64,000 nt of DNA from Janthinobacterium fluminis. GTDB taxonomy: Bacteria > Pseudomonadota > Gammaproteobacteria > Burkholderiales > Burkholderiaceae_D. The DNA is taken from contig NZ_JAQQXR010000004.1 in the NCBI RefSeq assembly GCF_028595325.1, positions 478,199 to 542,198 on the forward strand, read 5' to 3'. The position numbers and the translations under genes are program-made. Each line of letters starts with the position of its first letter. Position 1 is the stretch's first letter. The notes below the pieces were generated by a model. The model was not told the DNA's origin and ran no database searches. It saw only the letters and a list, made by a program, of their open reading frames with translations. Of this stretch, positions 10,205 to 19,158 are shown in pieces.

Positions 10205-11047
10205 ATGTTGCCAGATGATGCGGCGACAGTGACGAGCGCCGATCCGGCCCCCGCCCCGGCAGTCGATCCGGTCGGCTACGCGCGCCTGTATGGCGAGCCG
10301 CTGATGCGCATGCCGACGGATTTGTATATTCCGCCGGACGCGCTGGAAATTTTCCTCGAAGCGTTCGAGGGGCCGCTGGATTTGCTGCTGTATCTGATCC
10401 GCAAGCAAAACTTCAACATCCTCGACATCCCGATGGCGCAGGTCACGCTGCAGTATCTGAAGTATGTCGACCAGATCCGCGTGCACAATCTGGAGCTGGC
10501 CGCCGAGTATCTGTTGATGGCGGCGATGCTGATCGAGATCAAGTCGCGCATGCTGCTGCCCTCGCGCAAGAGCGACGTCGAGGACGACGCCGGCGACCCC
10601 CGCGCCGAGCTGGTGCGCCGCCTGCTCGAATACGAGCAGATCAAGCTGGCCGCCTACGACTTGAACACCATCCCCCAGCTGGAGCGCGACTTCATCCGGC
10701 CCGCCATCTTCATCGAGCAAAGCCTGACGGCGAGCTGGCCCGACGTCGAGCCGGCCGACCTGCAGGCGGCCTGGCTGGACGTGCTGAAACGCGCCAAGCT
10801 GACCCAGCACCACAAGATCAGCCGCCAGGAACTGTCCGTGCGCGAGCACATGTCGAGCATCCTGCGCCAGTTGCAATCGGCCCGCTTCGTCGAATTCGCC
10901 GACCTGTTCGACGTCGCCGGCGGCGTGCCCATCGTCGTCGTCAACTTCGTCGCCCTGCTGGAACTGGCCAAAGAAACCCTGATCGAAATTACGCAAGCCG
11001 AACCGTTTGCGCCGATTTACGTGCGGCTCGCGTACTCGCCGGCCTGA
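10205..11047 (+). CDS. scpA: segregation and condensation protein A
   Basis: A 280-residue kleisin that joins the SMC ATPase and ScpB in the chromosome-condensing complex. After a roughly 45-residue Ala/Pro-rich lead, the N-terminal kleisin domain shows FEGPLDLLLYLIRKQNFNIL and ILDIPMAQVTLQYLKY. The middle helix AAEYLLMAAMLIEIKSRMLLP is typical, and the C-terminal winged helix covers about 190-275. scpB is not adjacent here. The start codon choice is uncertain because the first 30 residues are poorly conserved in such proteins. Confidence 0.95.
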   Translation: MLPDDAATVTSADPAPAPAVDPVGYARLYGEPLMRMPTDLYIPPDALEIFLEAFEGPLDLLLYLIRKQNFNILDIPMAQVTLQYLKYVDQIRVHNLELAAEYLLMAAMLIEIKSRMLLPSRKSDVEDDAGDPRAELVRRLLEYEQIKLAAYDLNTIPQLERDFIRPAIFIEQSLTASWPDVEPADLQAAWLDVLKRAKLTQHHKISRQELSVREHMSSILRQLQSARFVEFADLFDVAGGVPIVVVNFVALLELAKETLIEITQAEPFAPIYVRLAYSPA

Positions 11048-11083
11048 GGCCGCCGCGCCGCTCCCTTCCCATTAGCGCATTAG

Positions 11084-11935
<852 letters not shown>

Positions 11936-11955
11936 GCGCCCGGCTTACCGGCCAC

Positions 11956-12073
11956 CAACAATGGGGTCAGGTCTAGACATGGCGGTTTTTCGTGATGAAA
12001 ACCGCCATGTCTAGACCTGACCCCATTGTTGTTTTTGGAAAAACCGCCATGTCTAGACCTGACCCCATTGTTG
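11956..12073. repeat. REP-like element, family A, three arms
   Basis: A palindrome at 11956-12031 has arms caacaatggggtcaggtcta... and its complement, matching the 9731-9800 element but extended by caacaat at the outer edge. A third arm copy (12039-12072) repeats the right arm directly. The arrangement resembles a bacterial interspersed mosaic element. It sits between the convergent panC and HDOD genes and may also act as a transcription stop. Confidence 0.88.
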
Positions 12074-12077
12074 CTTG

Positions 12078-13286
12078 TTAGGTGGCGATGCTTTGCGCCC
12101 AGGCCAGCGCCGAGAGGTGGGCTTTGTTGACGTCGAGGGGGCTGAGTTTGAGTCCCGCCGCCAGCGAGGCGACGAGGTTGGTGTTGAGTTCGCACGCTTC
12201 GGCCAGCGCCAGGTAGGGGCCGTATTTGCCGCCCCGCGTGAGCAGGGCGTCGACGACGTCGGCCGGCAGGACGATGCTGTCGAGGACTTCTTTCATCGGC
12301 AGGCCCAGCAGCCGGTCCAGCAGCGAGAACATGCCCGCCACGAAGAGGTTTTCCGCTTCGACTTTGCCCAGCGCCGCCATGCCCAGCAGTTCGGCCAGGC
12401 GGCCGCGCACCACCGCCGTTTCCATCAGCACGGGCGAGTAGCCGCTGGCGCTGGCCGTCGCCAGCAGCAGCGTCAGCCAGCGGTATAGCGGCGCGTAGCC
12501 CAGCAGGGCCAGCGCCTGGCGCAGCGATTGCACTTCGGCGCCCAGGGCGAAGCTGGCCGAGTTGATGAAGCGCAGCAGTTTGTAGGACAGCGCCGCGTCG
12601 CGCTTGAGGGCGTTTTCCAGGTGTTTGATGTCGGCGTTCTGGTTCACCATCTGCATCAGTTGCAGGATGATGGTCTGGGCCGGGTTCATGCCTTTGACGG
12701 GCGGGCCGGGCCGCGGCGTCAGGTGCAGTTTGCCGACGAAGGCGTCCAGGCCCAGCGCGGCGCAGGCGTCGAAGTCGGCCCAGCTGGCCACGGGACGGCC
12801 CACCATGCGCACGGCCGATTGCTTCAGCGTCGAGAAGACGCGCGCCTGCGCGGCCACGTCGGCGCCCGTGAAGCGCACTTCGACCCAGGAGGCGATGCCG
12901 GCCAGGTTTTTCGTCAGCAGCGAGGCCGACGCTTCGCGCAGGGCGATGCCGACGCCGCCGGCGCGCAGGCCGCGCACGGCCGCCAGCGTGTCGCGGTTGT
13001 GCAGTTCGGCGCTGCGGATGCTCAGTACGGTGAATTCGGGCGGCATGGCGAACAGCGCGTCCGTCGACAGCATGGCCGGCACGGCGTCGAGGAAGAGCAG
13101 TTTGTCGCGCAGCAGCCAGCCGCGCTCGTCGTCGATGAGCTGGCCGGCGACGAAGCCGATCAGCTCTTCCAGCTCGGCGTCGCTGGAGGCGGCCGCGCCG
13201 TGCTGTTGCCACGACAGTTCGTAGCCTATTACCCGCTGCTTGGGGTCGAGCAGCGGTTCGCGGACGATGTAGTTGGTTTGGTGCAT
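12078..13286 (-). CDS. EAL-like/HDOD domain signalling protein (YuxH type)
   Basis: A 402-residue protein with an N-terminal EAL-related region (about 1-200, starting IVREPLLDPKQRVIGYEL) followed by an HDOD domain (about 200-390, with ALKRDAALSYKLLRFINSASF and LRQALALLGYAPLYRWLTLL). I see no intact E-x-L catalytic motif or the metal-binding acidic residues of active phosphodiesterases, so it probably senses or scaffolds instead of cleaving c-di-GMP. It is 65 bp beyond the cheZ remnant on the same strand and so may be the last gene of the chemotaxis operon. Its exact role is unknown. Confidence 0.85.
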   Translation of the reverse strand: MHQTNYIVREPLLDPKQRVIGYELSWQQHGAAASSDAELEELIGFVAGQLIDDERGWLLRDKLLFLDAVPAMLSTDALFAMPPEFTVLSIRSAELHNRDTLAAVRGLRAGGVGIALREASASLLTKNLAGIASWVEVRFTGADVAAQARVFSTLKQSAVRMVGRPVASWADFDACAALGLDAFVGKLHLTPRPGPPVKGMNPAQTIILQLMQMVNQNADIKHLENALKRDAALSYKLLRFINSASFALGAEVQSLRQALALLGYAPLYRWLTLLLATASASGYSPVLMETAVVRGRLAELLGMAALGKVEAENLFVAGMFSLLDRLLGLPMKEVLDSIVLPADVVDALLTRGGKYGPYLALAEACELNTNLVASLAAGLKLSPLDVNKAHLSALAWAQSIAT

Positions 13287-13350
13287 GGCGTGGGCGGGTG
13301 TGGGCTAGCTGACCGGATGGTCCGGCTGCCGGCCGCGCCGGCAGCCAGGC

Positions 13351-13437
13351 TTAGAAGCCGAGGCTGTCGAGCGGCGCGCGCGCCATGCGGCCCGGGCGCG
13401 CGCCGGCCGCCGCGCCGCCGCTTTCTTGCGGCAGCAT
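13351..13437 (-). pseudogene. cheZ remnant: 28-codon ORF with CheZ C-terminus
   Basis: One base after the cheY stop, an ATG opens a 28-codon frame, MLPQESGGAAAGARPGRMAR followed by APLDSLGF and a stop. The last six residues LDSLGF are identical to the end of E. coli CheZ, whose C-terminal peptide binds phosphorylated CheY. cheZ directly follows cheY in many proteobacteria, so this looks like a cheZ whose body was deleted. Start placement (TAA-t-ATG) suggests it could still be translated by coupling to cheY. Whether the peptide is made is unknown. Confidence 0.6.
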
Positions 13438-13438
13438 A

Positions 13439-13837
13439 TTAGGCCCCGGCCTTTTCCAGCTTCTCGAAAATCTTGTTGAGCTTTTCGTCCAGCGTCGCCG
13501 CCGTAAACGGTTTCACCACGTAGCCGCTGGCGCCCGCTTGCGCGGCGGCGATGATGTTTTCCTTTTTCGCTTCGGCCGTCACCATCAGCACCGGCAGTTT
13601 CGCCAGCGCCGGGTCGGCGCGTATGTGCTGCAGCATGGTCAGGCCGTCCATATTCGGCATGTTCCAATCCGACACGACGAAGTCGAAGGACTCCGAGCGC
13701 AGCTTGGCCAGCCCCATGACGCCGTCTTCCGCCTCGTCGACATTGGCGTAACCCAGTTCTTTTAACAGATTCCGGACGATGCGGCGCATCGTCGAAAAAT
13801 CGTCAACCACTAAAAATTTCATCTTTGGATCAGCCAT
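13439..13837 (-). CDS. cheY: chemotaxis response regulator CheY
   Basis: A 132-residue single receiver domain that carries the signal from CheA to the flagellar motor switch. It has the acidic pair in [14 protein letters not shown], the phosphorylation aspartate in [13 protein letters not shown], the threonine in [12 protein letters not shown] and the lysine in YVVKPFTA. By recall it is very close to E. coli CheY and is the best candidate for the motor-binding CheY, compared with the second receiver at 21438. A 147-bp gap separates it from cheB upstream, with a 6-bp hairpin at 13888-13905. Confidence 0.96.
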   Translation of the reverse strand: MADPKMKFLVVDDFSTMRRIVRNLLKELGYANVDEAEDGVMGLAKLRSESFDFVVSDWNMPNMDGLTMLQHIRADPALAKLPVLMVTAEAKKENIIAAAQAGASGYVVKPFTAATLDEKLNKIFEKLEKAGA

Positions 13838-13984
13838 GAATTACTCCGTTGTTTCTCTAGCGGTTTATTGATATTGGCGACATGTATGCCGACACCCAGG
13901 TCGGCACACCGGCAGCAGTTTATAGGATAGCATTTTCGTTGCTTTAAGGCGAACAATGTCGCGTAAAAACGCCGGAAAGCTGAT

Positions 13985-15055
13985 TTACACGCGCAAAGCG
14001 CGCATGCCGTACTTGGCCAGGTAACCGAGCACCATGCCCGGCAGCGCCGTCAGCGCGCCCACCTCGTGGGCGCCGCCCATGGCGATCGCTTCGCGCGGCA
14101 TGCCGAACACGACGCAACTGGCCTCGTCCTGGGCGAAATTATACGCCCCCGCCTCTTTCATCTCCAGCATGCCGGCCGCGCCGTCCTTGCCCATGCCCGT
14201 CAGGATGACGCCGACGGCGTTCTTGCCGGCCGCCTGGGCCGCCGAGCGGAACAGCACGTCGACGGAGGGGCGGTGGCGGTTCACCGGCTCGCCCTGGTCG
14301 ATCTTGGTCATGTAGTTGGCGCCGCTGCGCGTCAGTGTCAGGTGCGAGTGGCCAGGCGCGATGTAGGCGTGGCCCGGCAGCACGCGTTCGCCGCCGGCCG
14401 CCTCTTGCACGGAAATCTTGCACAGCGAGTCGAGGCGCCGCGCGAACGAGCGCGTGAAGCCCTCCGGCATGTGCTGGGTGATCAGGATGCCGGGGCAGTC
14501 GGACGGCATTTGCATGAGGAATTCGCGGATCGCCTCGGTGCCGCCCGTGGAGGCGCCGACGATGATCAGTTTTTCGCTCGACGTCAGCGGGTTGCGCAGG
14601 GCCGGCAGCGGCGCCGCGGCGGCCTCGCCGGCCACCGGCAGCGTGCGGGCGCGGATGCGCGCCTTCGAGGCGGCGCGGATCTTGTCGGCGATCATGTCGG
14701 TGTAGTCGCGCATGCCCGTCTGGATGGAAATCTTCGGCTTCGTCACGAAGTCGACGGCGCCCAGCTCCAGCGCGCGCATGGTGATTTCCGAGCCGCGCTC
14801 GGTCAGCGAGGACACCATCAGCACCGGCATCGGCCGCAGCCGCATCAGCTTTTCGAGGAAGTCCAGGCCGTCCATCTTCGGCATCTCGACGTCCAGGGTC
14901 AGCACGTCCGGGTTGGTCTGCTTGATCAGCTCGCGCGCGACCAGGGGATCGGGGGCCACGCCGACCACTTCCATGTCGGGCTGGCTATTGACGATTTCGC
15001 TCATCACGCTGCGTATCAGCGCCGAGTCATCCACAATCAAGACTTTGATCTTCAT
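13985..15055 (-). CDS. cheB: chemotaxis protein-glutamate methylesterase CheB
   Basis: A 356-residue two-domain enzyme that removes methyl groups from chemoreceptors and deamidates glutamines. The receiver domain (1-120) has phospho-acceptor D55 in [12 protein letters not shown]. The C-terminal esterase has the triad S169 (VGASTGG), H195 (TQHMPEGF) and D291 (GMGKDGAAG). It follows cheD by 90 bp on the minus strand. Phosphorylation by CheA at 19159 is expected to activate it. Confidence 0.97.
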   Translation of the reverse strand: MKIKVLIVDDSALIRSVMSEIVNSQPDMEVVGVAPDPLVARELIKQTNPDVLTLDVEMPKMDGLDFLEKLMRLRPMPVLMVSSLTERGSEITMRALELGAVDFVTKPKISIQTGMRDYTDMIADKIRAASKARIRARTLPVAGEAAAAPLPALRNPLTSSEKLIIVGASTGGTEAIREFLMQMPSDCPGILITQHMPEGFTRSFARRLDSLCKISVQEAAGGERVLPGHAYIAPGHSHLTLTRSGANYMTKIDQGEPVNRHRPSVDVLFRSAAQAAGKNAVGVILTGMGKDGAAGMLEMKEAGAYNFAQDEASCVVFGMPREAIAMGGAHEVGALTALPGMVLGYLAKYGMRALRV

Positions 15056-15145
15056 ACTTGCTTTCCGGGCCAGGCCCTCTTCAATAATATCGGTTCGGCG
15101 CGCCGCCGCGGCGGCGCGCCCGTGCTACGGCGCCGGCGACGGCGC

Positions 15146-15754
15146 CTAAAACAGTTCCACCTCGCCGCCGACGGGCTGCACCTTGAGGCGGCTGGCGTAG
15201 TCCTGCTCGCGCCTGGCCAGCGTGTCGTTGTGCGACTGCATCAGCTTCTTGACCAGCACCTTGCCCGTGCGCGGGAAGAAATACACCTTGCGCGGGTGGA
15301 TGTCGTTCAAGTCCTCAGCCACCACGCGCATCTTCTCGGCGCGCAGGTAGTTCAGCACGAAGGCGGCGTTGCGCTCGCCGACGTTGATCGCCGTGAAGCC
15401 GCGCAGCACGGCGCCGCCGCCGAAGACCTTGGCCTCCATGTTTTCGCGCCGCGCGCCCGCCTTCAGCAAATCGTTGATCAGGATTTCCATCGCATAGGTG
15501 CCGTAGCGCGCCGACGCCGACACGGGGCTGCTGGTGTCGCCGCCGCCGTCGGGCAGCATGAAGTGGTTCATGCCGCCCAGGCCGGTGACGCGGTCGCGGA
15601 TGCAGGCCGACACGCAGGAGCCGAGCACCGTGACGATCAGCATGTCCTTATTGGTGAAATAATACTCGCCCGGCAGTATCTTCGCGGCGTCGCAGTCGAA
15701 GGTCCTATCGTAATAGACGTTCGTGGCAAAGTGTTCTTTGGGTTCTAGGCTCAT
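15146..15754 (-). CDS. cheD: chemoreceptor glutamine deamidase CheD
   Basis: A 202-residue deamidase that converts receptor glutamines to methylatable glutamates. The catalytic cysteine and histidine are C47 (VLGSCVSACI) and H64 (GGMNHFMLP), with the 17-residue spacing expected for CheD. It lies 9 bp after cheR. The protein ends VGGEVELF, an acidic-aromatic tail also seen at the end of the CheZ-like protein at 21872 (SGDIELF). Confidence 0.95.
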   Translation of the reverse strand: MSLEPKEHFATNVYYDRTFDCDAAKILPGEYYFTNKDMLIVTVLGSCVSACIRDRVTGLGGMNHFMLPDGGGDTSSPVSASARYGTYAMEILINDLLKAGARRENMEAKVFGGGAVLRGFTAINVGERNAAFVLNYLRAEKMRVVAEDLNDIHPRKVYFFPRTGKVLVKKLMQSHNDTLARREQDYASRLKVQPVGGEVELF

Positions 15755-15763
15755 ATAATATTC

Positions 15764-16633
15764 TCATGTTCGGTGCGGGGACGTTTTTGGGGCGCCACCG
15801 CGCTCGTCCAATTCGTACACCGTCTTACCACGCAGCTTCAATGACTCCGACACATACAGGAAATTCTCCGAATGGCCGGCGAACAGCAGCGCGTCCGGCT
15901 TCATCAAGGGCACAAAGCGGGACAGTATTTTACGCTGTGTTGCCTTATCGAAATAGATCATCACGTTGCGGCAAAAAATGACGTCGAACTGGCCCTGCAG
16001 CGGCCAGCCGTCGGCCAGCAGGTTCAACTGCTTGAAGGTGATCATCTGGCGCAGCTCGGGGCGCACGCGCACCATGCCTTCGCGCTCGCCCTTGCCGCGC
16101 AGGAAGAAGCGCTTGGCGCGCTCCGGCGCCATCTTGTCGAGGCGGTCCAGCGTGTAGACGCCGTTGGCGGCCGTGGCCAGCACATTCGTGTCGATGTCGG
16201 TGGCGATGACGGTCACCGGCGGGCTCAAGGTGTTGAAGGCCTCGCAGGCCGTCATGGCGATCGAGTACGGCTCCTCGCCGGTCGAGCTGGCCGAACACCA
16301 GATGGTGGCCGGCCCGCCGATTTTCTTCAGGTGCTCGGCCAGCAGCGGGAAGTGGTGCGACTCGCGGAAAAACGAGGTCAGATTGGTCGTCAGCGCGTTG
16401 GTGAACGCCTCCCACTCTTCGCCCAGGCGGCCGGCCTCCAGGTCGTCCAGGTATTTGCCGAACGAGGCGATGCCGGTGGCGCGCAAGCGCCGCGCCAGCC
16501 GGCTGTAGACCATTTCCTGCTTGCTGTCGGCCAGCGCGATACCGGCGCGCTTGTAAATCATTCCCCGGACCCGTTCGAAATCCTTGGCCGTGAACTCAAA
16601 CTCTTTGACGGTATCCGTTTTATTTTGCGGCAT
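15764..16633 (-). CDS. cheR: chemotaxis methyltransferase CheR
   Basis: A 289-residue SAM-dependent methyltransferase for glutamates of chemoreceptors. The N-terminal helical domain (about 10-85) contains FERVRGMIYKRAGIAL, and the catalytic domain has TNLTSFFRESHHF, the SAM-binding WCSASSTGEEPYS and FDVIFCRNVMIYF. It is in the expected place between the receptor gene and cheD. The receptor upstream ends DEWEEF, which fits CheR docking through an xWxxF-type tail. Confidence 0.97.
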   Translation of the reverse strand: MPQNKTDTVKEFEFTAKDFERVRGMIYKRAGIALADSKQEMVYSRLARRLRATGIASFGKYLDDLEAGRLGEEWEAFTNALTTNLTSFFRESHHFPLLAEHLKKIGGPATIWCSASSTGEEPYSIAMTACEAFNTLSPPVTVIATDIDTNVLATAANGVYTLDRLDKMAPERAKRFFLRGKGEREGMVRVRPELRQMITFKQLNLLADGWPLQGQFDVIFCRNVMIYFDKATQRKILSRFVPLMKPDALLFAGHSENFLYVSESLKLRGKTVYELDERGGAPKTSPHRT

Positions 16634-16696
16634 CTGTGTTACCTTTTTTCTTAATTAAAACAATGCCTTACAGCGGTTGCCGCCCTAATCCAACGA

Positions 16697-18427
16697 TCAG
16701 AATTCCTCCCACTCGTCGCCGGCGGCAGCCGCGCTGATCTTCTGCGGCGCGGCGGCCGGCGCGGACGCCGGACGGGCCACGGCCGCGCGGACCGCGGCCG
16801 CACGCGGCATGGCAGGCCGCGGCGCCGCCTTCACAGCCGCGCGCGGCGCCGCCGCGTGGACGGCCGGGCGCTGCTGCTGGTCGCCGTCGAGCTTGAAGAT
16901 GCTGACCGCCTCGGCCAGCTTCTGCGACTGCTCCTGCATGCTTTCGGCGGCCGCCGCGGCCTGCTCCACCAAGGCGGCGTTCTGCTGCGTCATCTCGTCC
17001 ATCTGCGTGATGGCCAGGTTGACTTCCTCGATGCCGTTGCTCTGCTCCTGGGTCGCGGCCGTGATCTCGCCCATGATGTCGGCCACCTGCTTGATCGACG
17101 TGACGATCAAGTCCATGGTCTGGCCGGCCTCGTCGACCAGCTTGCTGCCGGCGTCGACCTTGTCGACCGAATCGCCGATCAACTCCTTGATTTCCTTGGC
17201 CGCGCCGGCGCTGCGCTGGGCCAGGTTGCGCACCTCGCTGGCGACGACGGCGAAGCCGCGGCCCTGCTCGCCGGCCCGGGCCGCCTCGACGGCCGCGTTC
17301 AAGGCCAAAATATTGGTCTGGAAGGCGATGCCGTCGATGACGCCGATGATGTCGACGATCTTGCGCGAGCTATCCTTGATCGAGCCCATGGTGTTGACCA
17401 CCTGGGAGACGACGCTGCCGCCCTTGACGGCCACCGACGAGGCCGACACGGCCAGTTGGTTGGCCTGGCGGGCGTTGTCGGCGTTCTGCTTGACCGTCGA
17501 GGTCAGCTCCTCCATCGAGCTGGCTGTTTCCTCCAGCGAGCTGGCCTGCGACTCCGTGCGCGAGGACAGGTCGGCGTTGCCGGTGGCGATTTCGCGCGAG
17601 GCGACGGTGATCGTCTCGGTGCCGCTGCGCACGTCGCTGACGGTCTTCACCAGGCTCTCGTTCATGTCCCTGAGCGCCTGCAGCAGCGCGCTCGTCTCGT
17701 CCTTGCCGCTGACCTCGACCCGCGACGTCAGCTCGCCGGCGGCGACCTTCTGCGCCACCTCGACGGCGCCCGAGAGCGGGCCGGTGATGCTGCGCGTGAT
17801 CGCCATCGCGCAGACGACGCCGATGGCCACGGCGACGCCGCCGAGCACGAACAGCGTCAGCATCAGCCGCGTGTCGCCGGCCACCGAGCCGTCCATGAAG
17901 CTGCGCGAGGCGGCCTGCTGCAAGTCCAGCAGCTTGTTGATCGCCACCAGGGTCTGCTGGCTGAGCGGGTCGATGCGGCTGGCAATCACCTTGGCCGCGC
18001 CCTCGCTGTTAAACGCCAGCACCTGGCCGATCGCCTCCTTGAAGGCGTTGTCGACTTCCTTGTCGAAGGCGGCGATATCGCCGAGCACCTTCTTCTCATT
18101 CTCGTTCAAGCCCAGCGACTGCAGCTTGTCGCGCGCCGCGTCGTAGCGCTTGCGCTGCTCCTTGACCTTGGCCTCTTCCTTTTGCATCAGGCTGACGTCG
18201 GACTGCAAGCCGATGTTGCGCATGGCGATGCCGGTTTCCAGCATGGCGCTCTTCATCGCCGCCGCCTGGGTGTTTTTTGCGCCGGCCAGTTCCACGCCGC
18301 TCACCAGCTCGGCCTTGTTGCGGTAGTTCAAAAAATTGGCCGTCAACACCATCGCGACAAGAATTGTCAGGATAATCCCAAAGCCGATACCCAGACGTGT
18401 GCCTATTTTGAAGTCGCGTAAATTCAT
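16697..18427 (-). CDS. methyl-accepting chemotaxis protein
   Basis: A 576-residue receptor with TM1 at about 10-32, a periplasmic four-helix-bundle sensor (about 35-185), TM2 at about 188-210, a HAMP domain, and the cytoplasmic signalling hairpin with the conserved tip region [20 protein letters not shown] and [20 protein letters not shown]. An Ala/Pro-rich linker leads to a C-terminal DEWEEF that can dock CheR/CheB. The ligand is unknown; small-molecule or pilin-like sensing cannot be told from sequence. It lies between cheW and cheR in the main operon. Confidence 0.95.
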   Translation of the reverse strand: MNLRDFKIGTRLGIGFGIILTILVAMVLTANFLNYRNKAELVSGVELAGAKNTQAAAMKSAMLETGIAMRNIGLQSDVSLMQKEEAKVKEQRKRYDAARDKLQSLGLNENEKKVLGDIAAFDKEVDNAFKEAIGQVLAFNSEGAAKVIASRIDPLSQQTLVAINKLLDLQQAASRSFMDGSVAGDTRLMLTLFVLGGVAVAIGVVCAMAITRSITGPLSGAVEVAQKVAAGELTSRVEVSGKDETSALLQALRDMNESLVKTVSDVRSGTETITVASREIATGNADLSSRTESQASSLEETASSMEELTSTVKQNADNARQANQLAVSASSVAVKGGSVVSQVVNTMGSIKDSSRKIVDIIGVIDGIAFQTNILALNAAVEAARAGEQGRGFAVVASEVRNLAQRSAGAAKEIKELIGDSVDKVDAGSKLVDEAGQTMDLIVTSIKQVADIMGEITAATQEQSNGIEEVNLAITQMDEMTQQNAALVEQAAAAAESMQEQSQKLAEAVSIFKLDGDQQQRPAVHAAAPRAAVKAAPRPAMPRAAAVRAAVARPASAPAAAPQKISAAAAGDEWEEF

Positions 18428-18634
18428 TTATGTCTCCGTAGAATACCACCCGCTCATCTCATGCCGGCGCGCGCCTGGCGCGCCGGGCAATACCTGTTTG
18501 GCCTGGCCTCTGCGGACCTTGGGCCGGCTACCGCCCCGTTGGGCGCGGAGGTAGCCGTAGAGCAATACCACTACATTACACCACTCCGCCACACTGTAGT
18601 GCGGCGTTCTGCAACAACAAGGCGCCGGCGTGGT

Positions 18635-19138
18635 TTATGCGGCCAGCTTGTCGATCAGACCCATTTCACCACTTGACATCAGCTTGTCGATGTCGACCAA
18701 AATCAGCATGCGCGCGTCGATCGTGCCCAGGCCGATCATGTAGTCGGTGCTGAAGGCGTTGCCCATCTCGGGGGCCGGCTTGACCTGGTCCGGCGTCAGC
18801 GTGGTGACGTCGGAAACGCTGTCGACGACCATGCCGACGATGCGCCCGCCGATGTTGAGGATGATGACGACGGTGAACTGGTCGTAGACGGGCGTGCCGA
18901 GATTGAACTTGATGCGCATGTCGACGACGGGGATGATGATGCCGCGCAGGTTGATGACGCCCTTGATGAACTCGGGCGCGTTGGCGATGCGCGTGACCGC
19001 CTCGTAGCCGCGGATTTCCTGCACCTTCAGGATGTCGATGCCGTATTCCTCGGAGCCGAGCGTGAAGGCGAGAAATTCATGGCCGGCGATGTCCTTGCCG
19101 TCGGCCAGTTTGAGTCCGGAAGTTTGCTGTTCTGACAT
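18635..19138 (-). CDS. cheW: chemotaxis coupling protein CheW
   Basis: A 167-residue SH3-like adaptor that links receptors to CheA. Family features are [49 protein letters not shown] and [11 protein letters not shown] start it at the ATG at 19138 (MSEQQTSG), which has AGGAA nine bases upstream; an upstream GTG at 19162 would overlap the cheA stop and lacks its own ribosome site. cheW follows cheA directly. Confidence 0.96.
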   Translation of the reverse strand: MSEQQTSGLKLADGKDIAGHEFLAFTLGSEEYGIDILKVQEIRGYEAVTRIANAPEFIKGVINLRGIIIPVVDMRIKFNLGTPVYDQFTVVIILNIGGRIVGMVVDSVSDVTTLTPDQVKPAPEMGNAFSTDYMIGLGTIDARMLILVDIDKLMSSGEMGLIDKLAA

Positions 19139-19158
19139 GATGGGGTTCCTATCTGAAT

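Noticed and set aside
18428..18634. Small gene between the chemoreceptor and cheW
   Set aside because: The gap holds weak hairpins (for example cactaca/tgtagtg arms at 18569-18601) but no frame with coding features.
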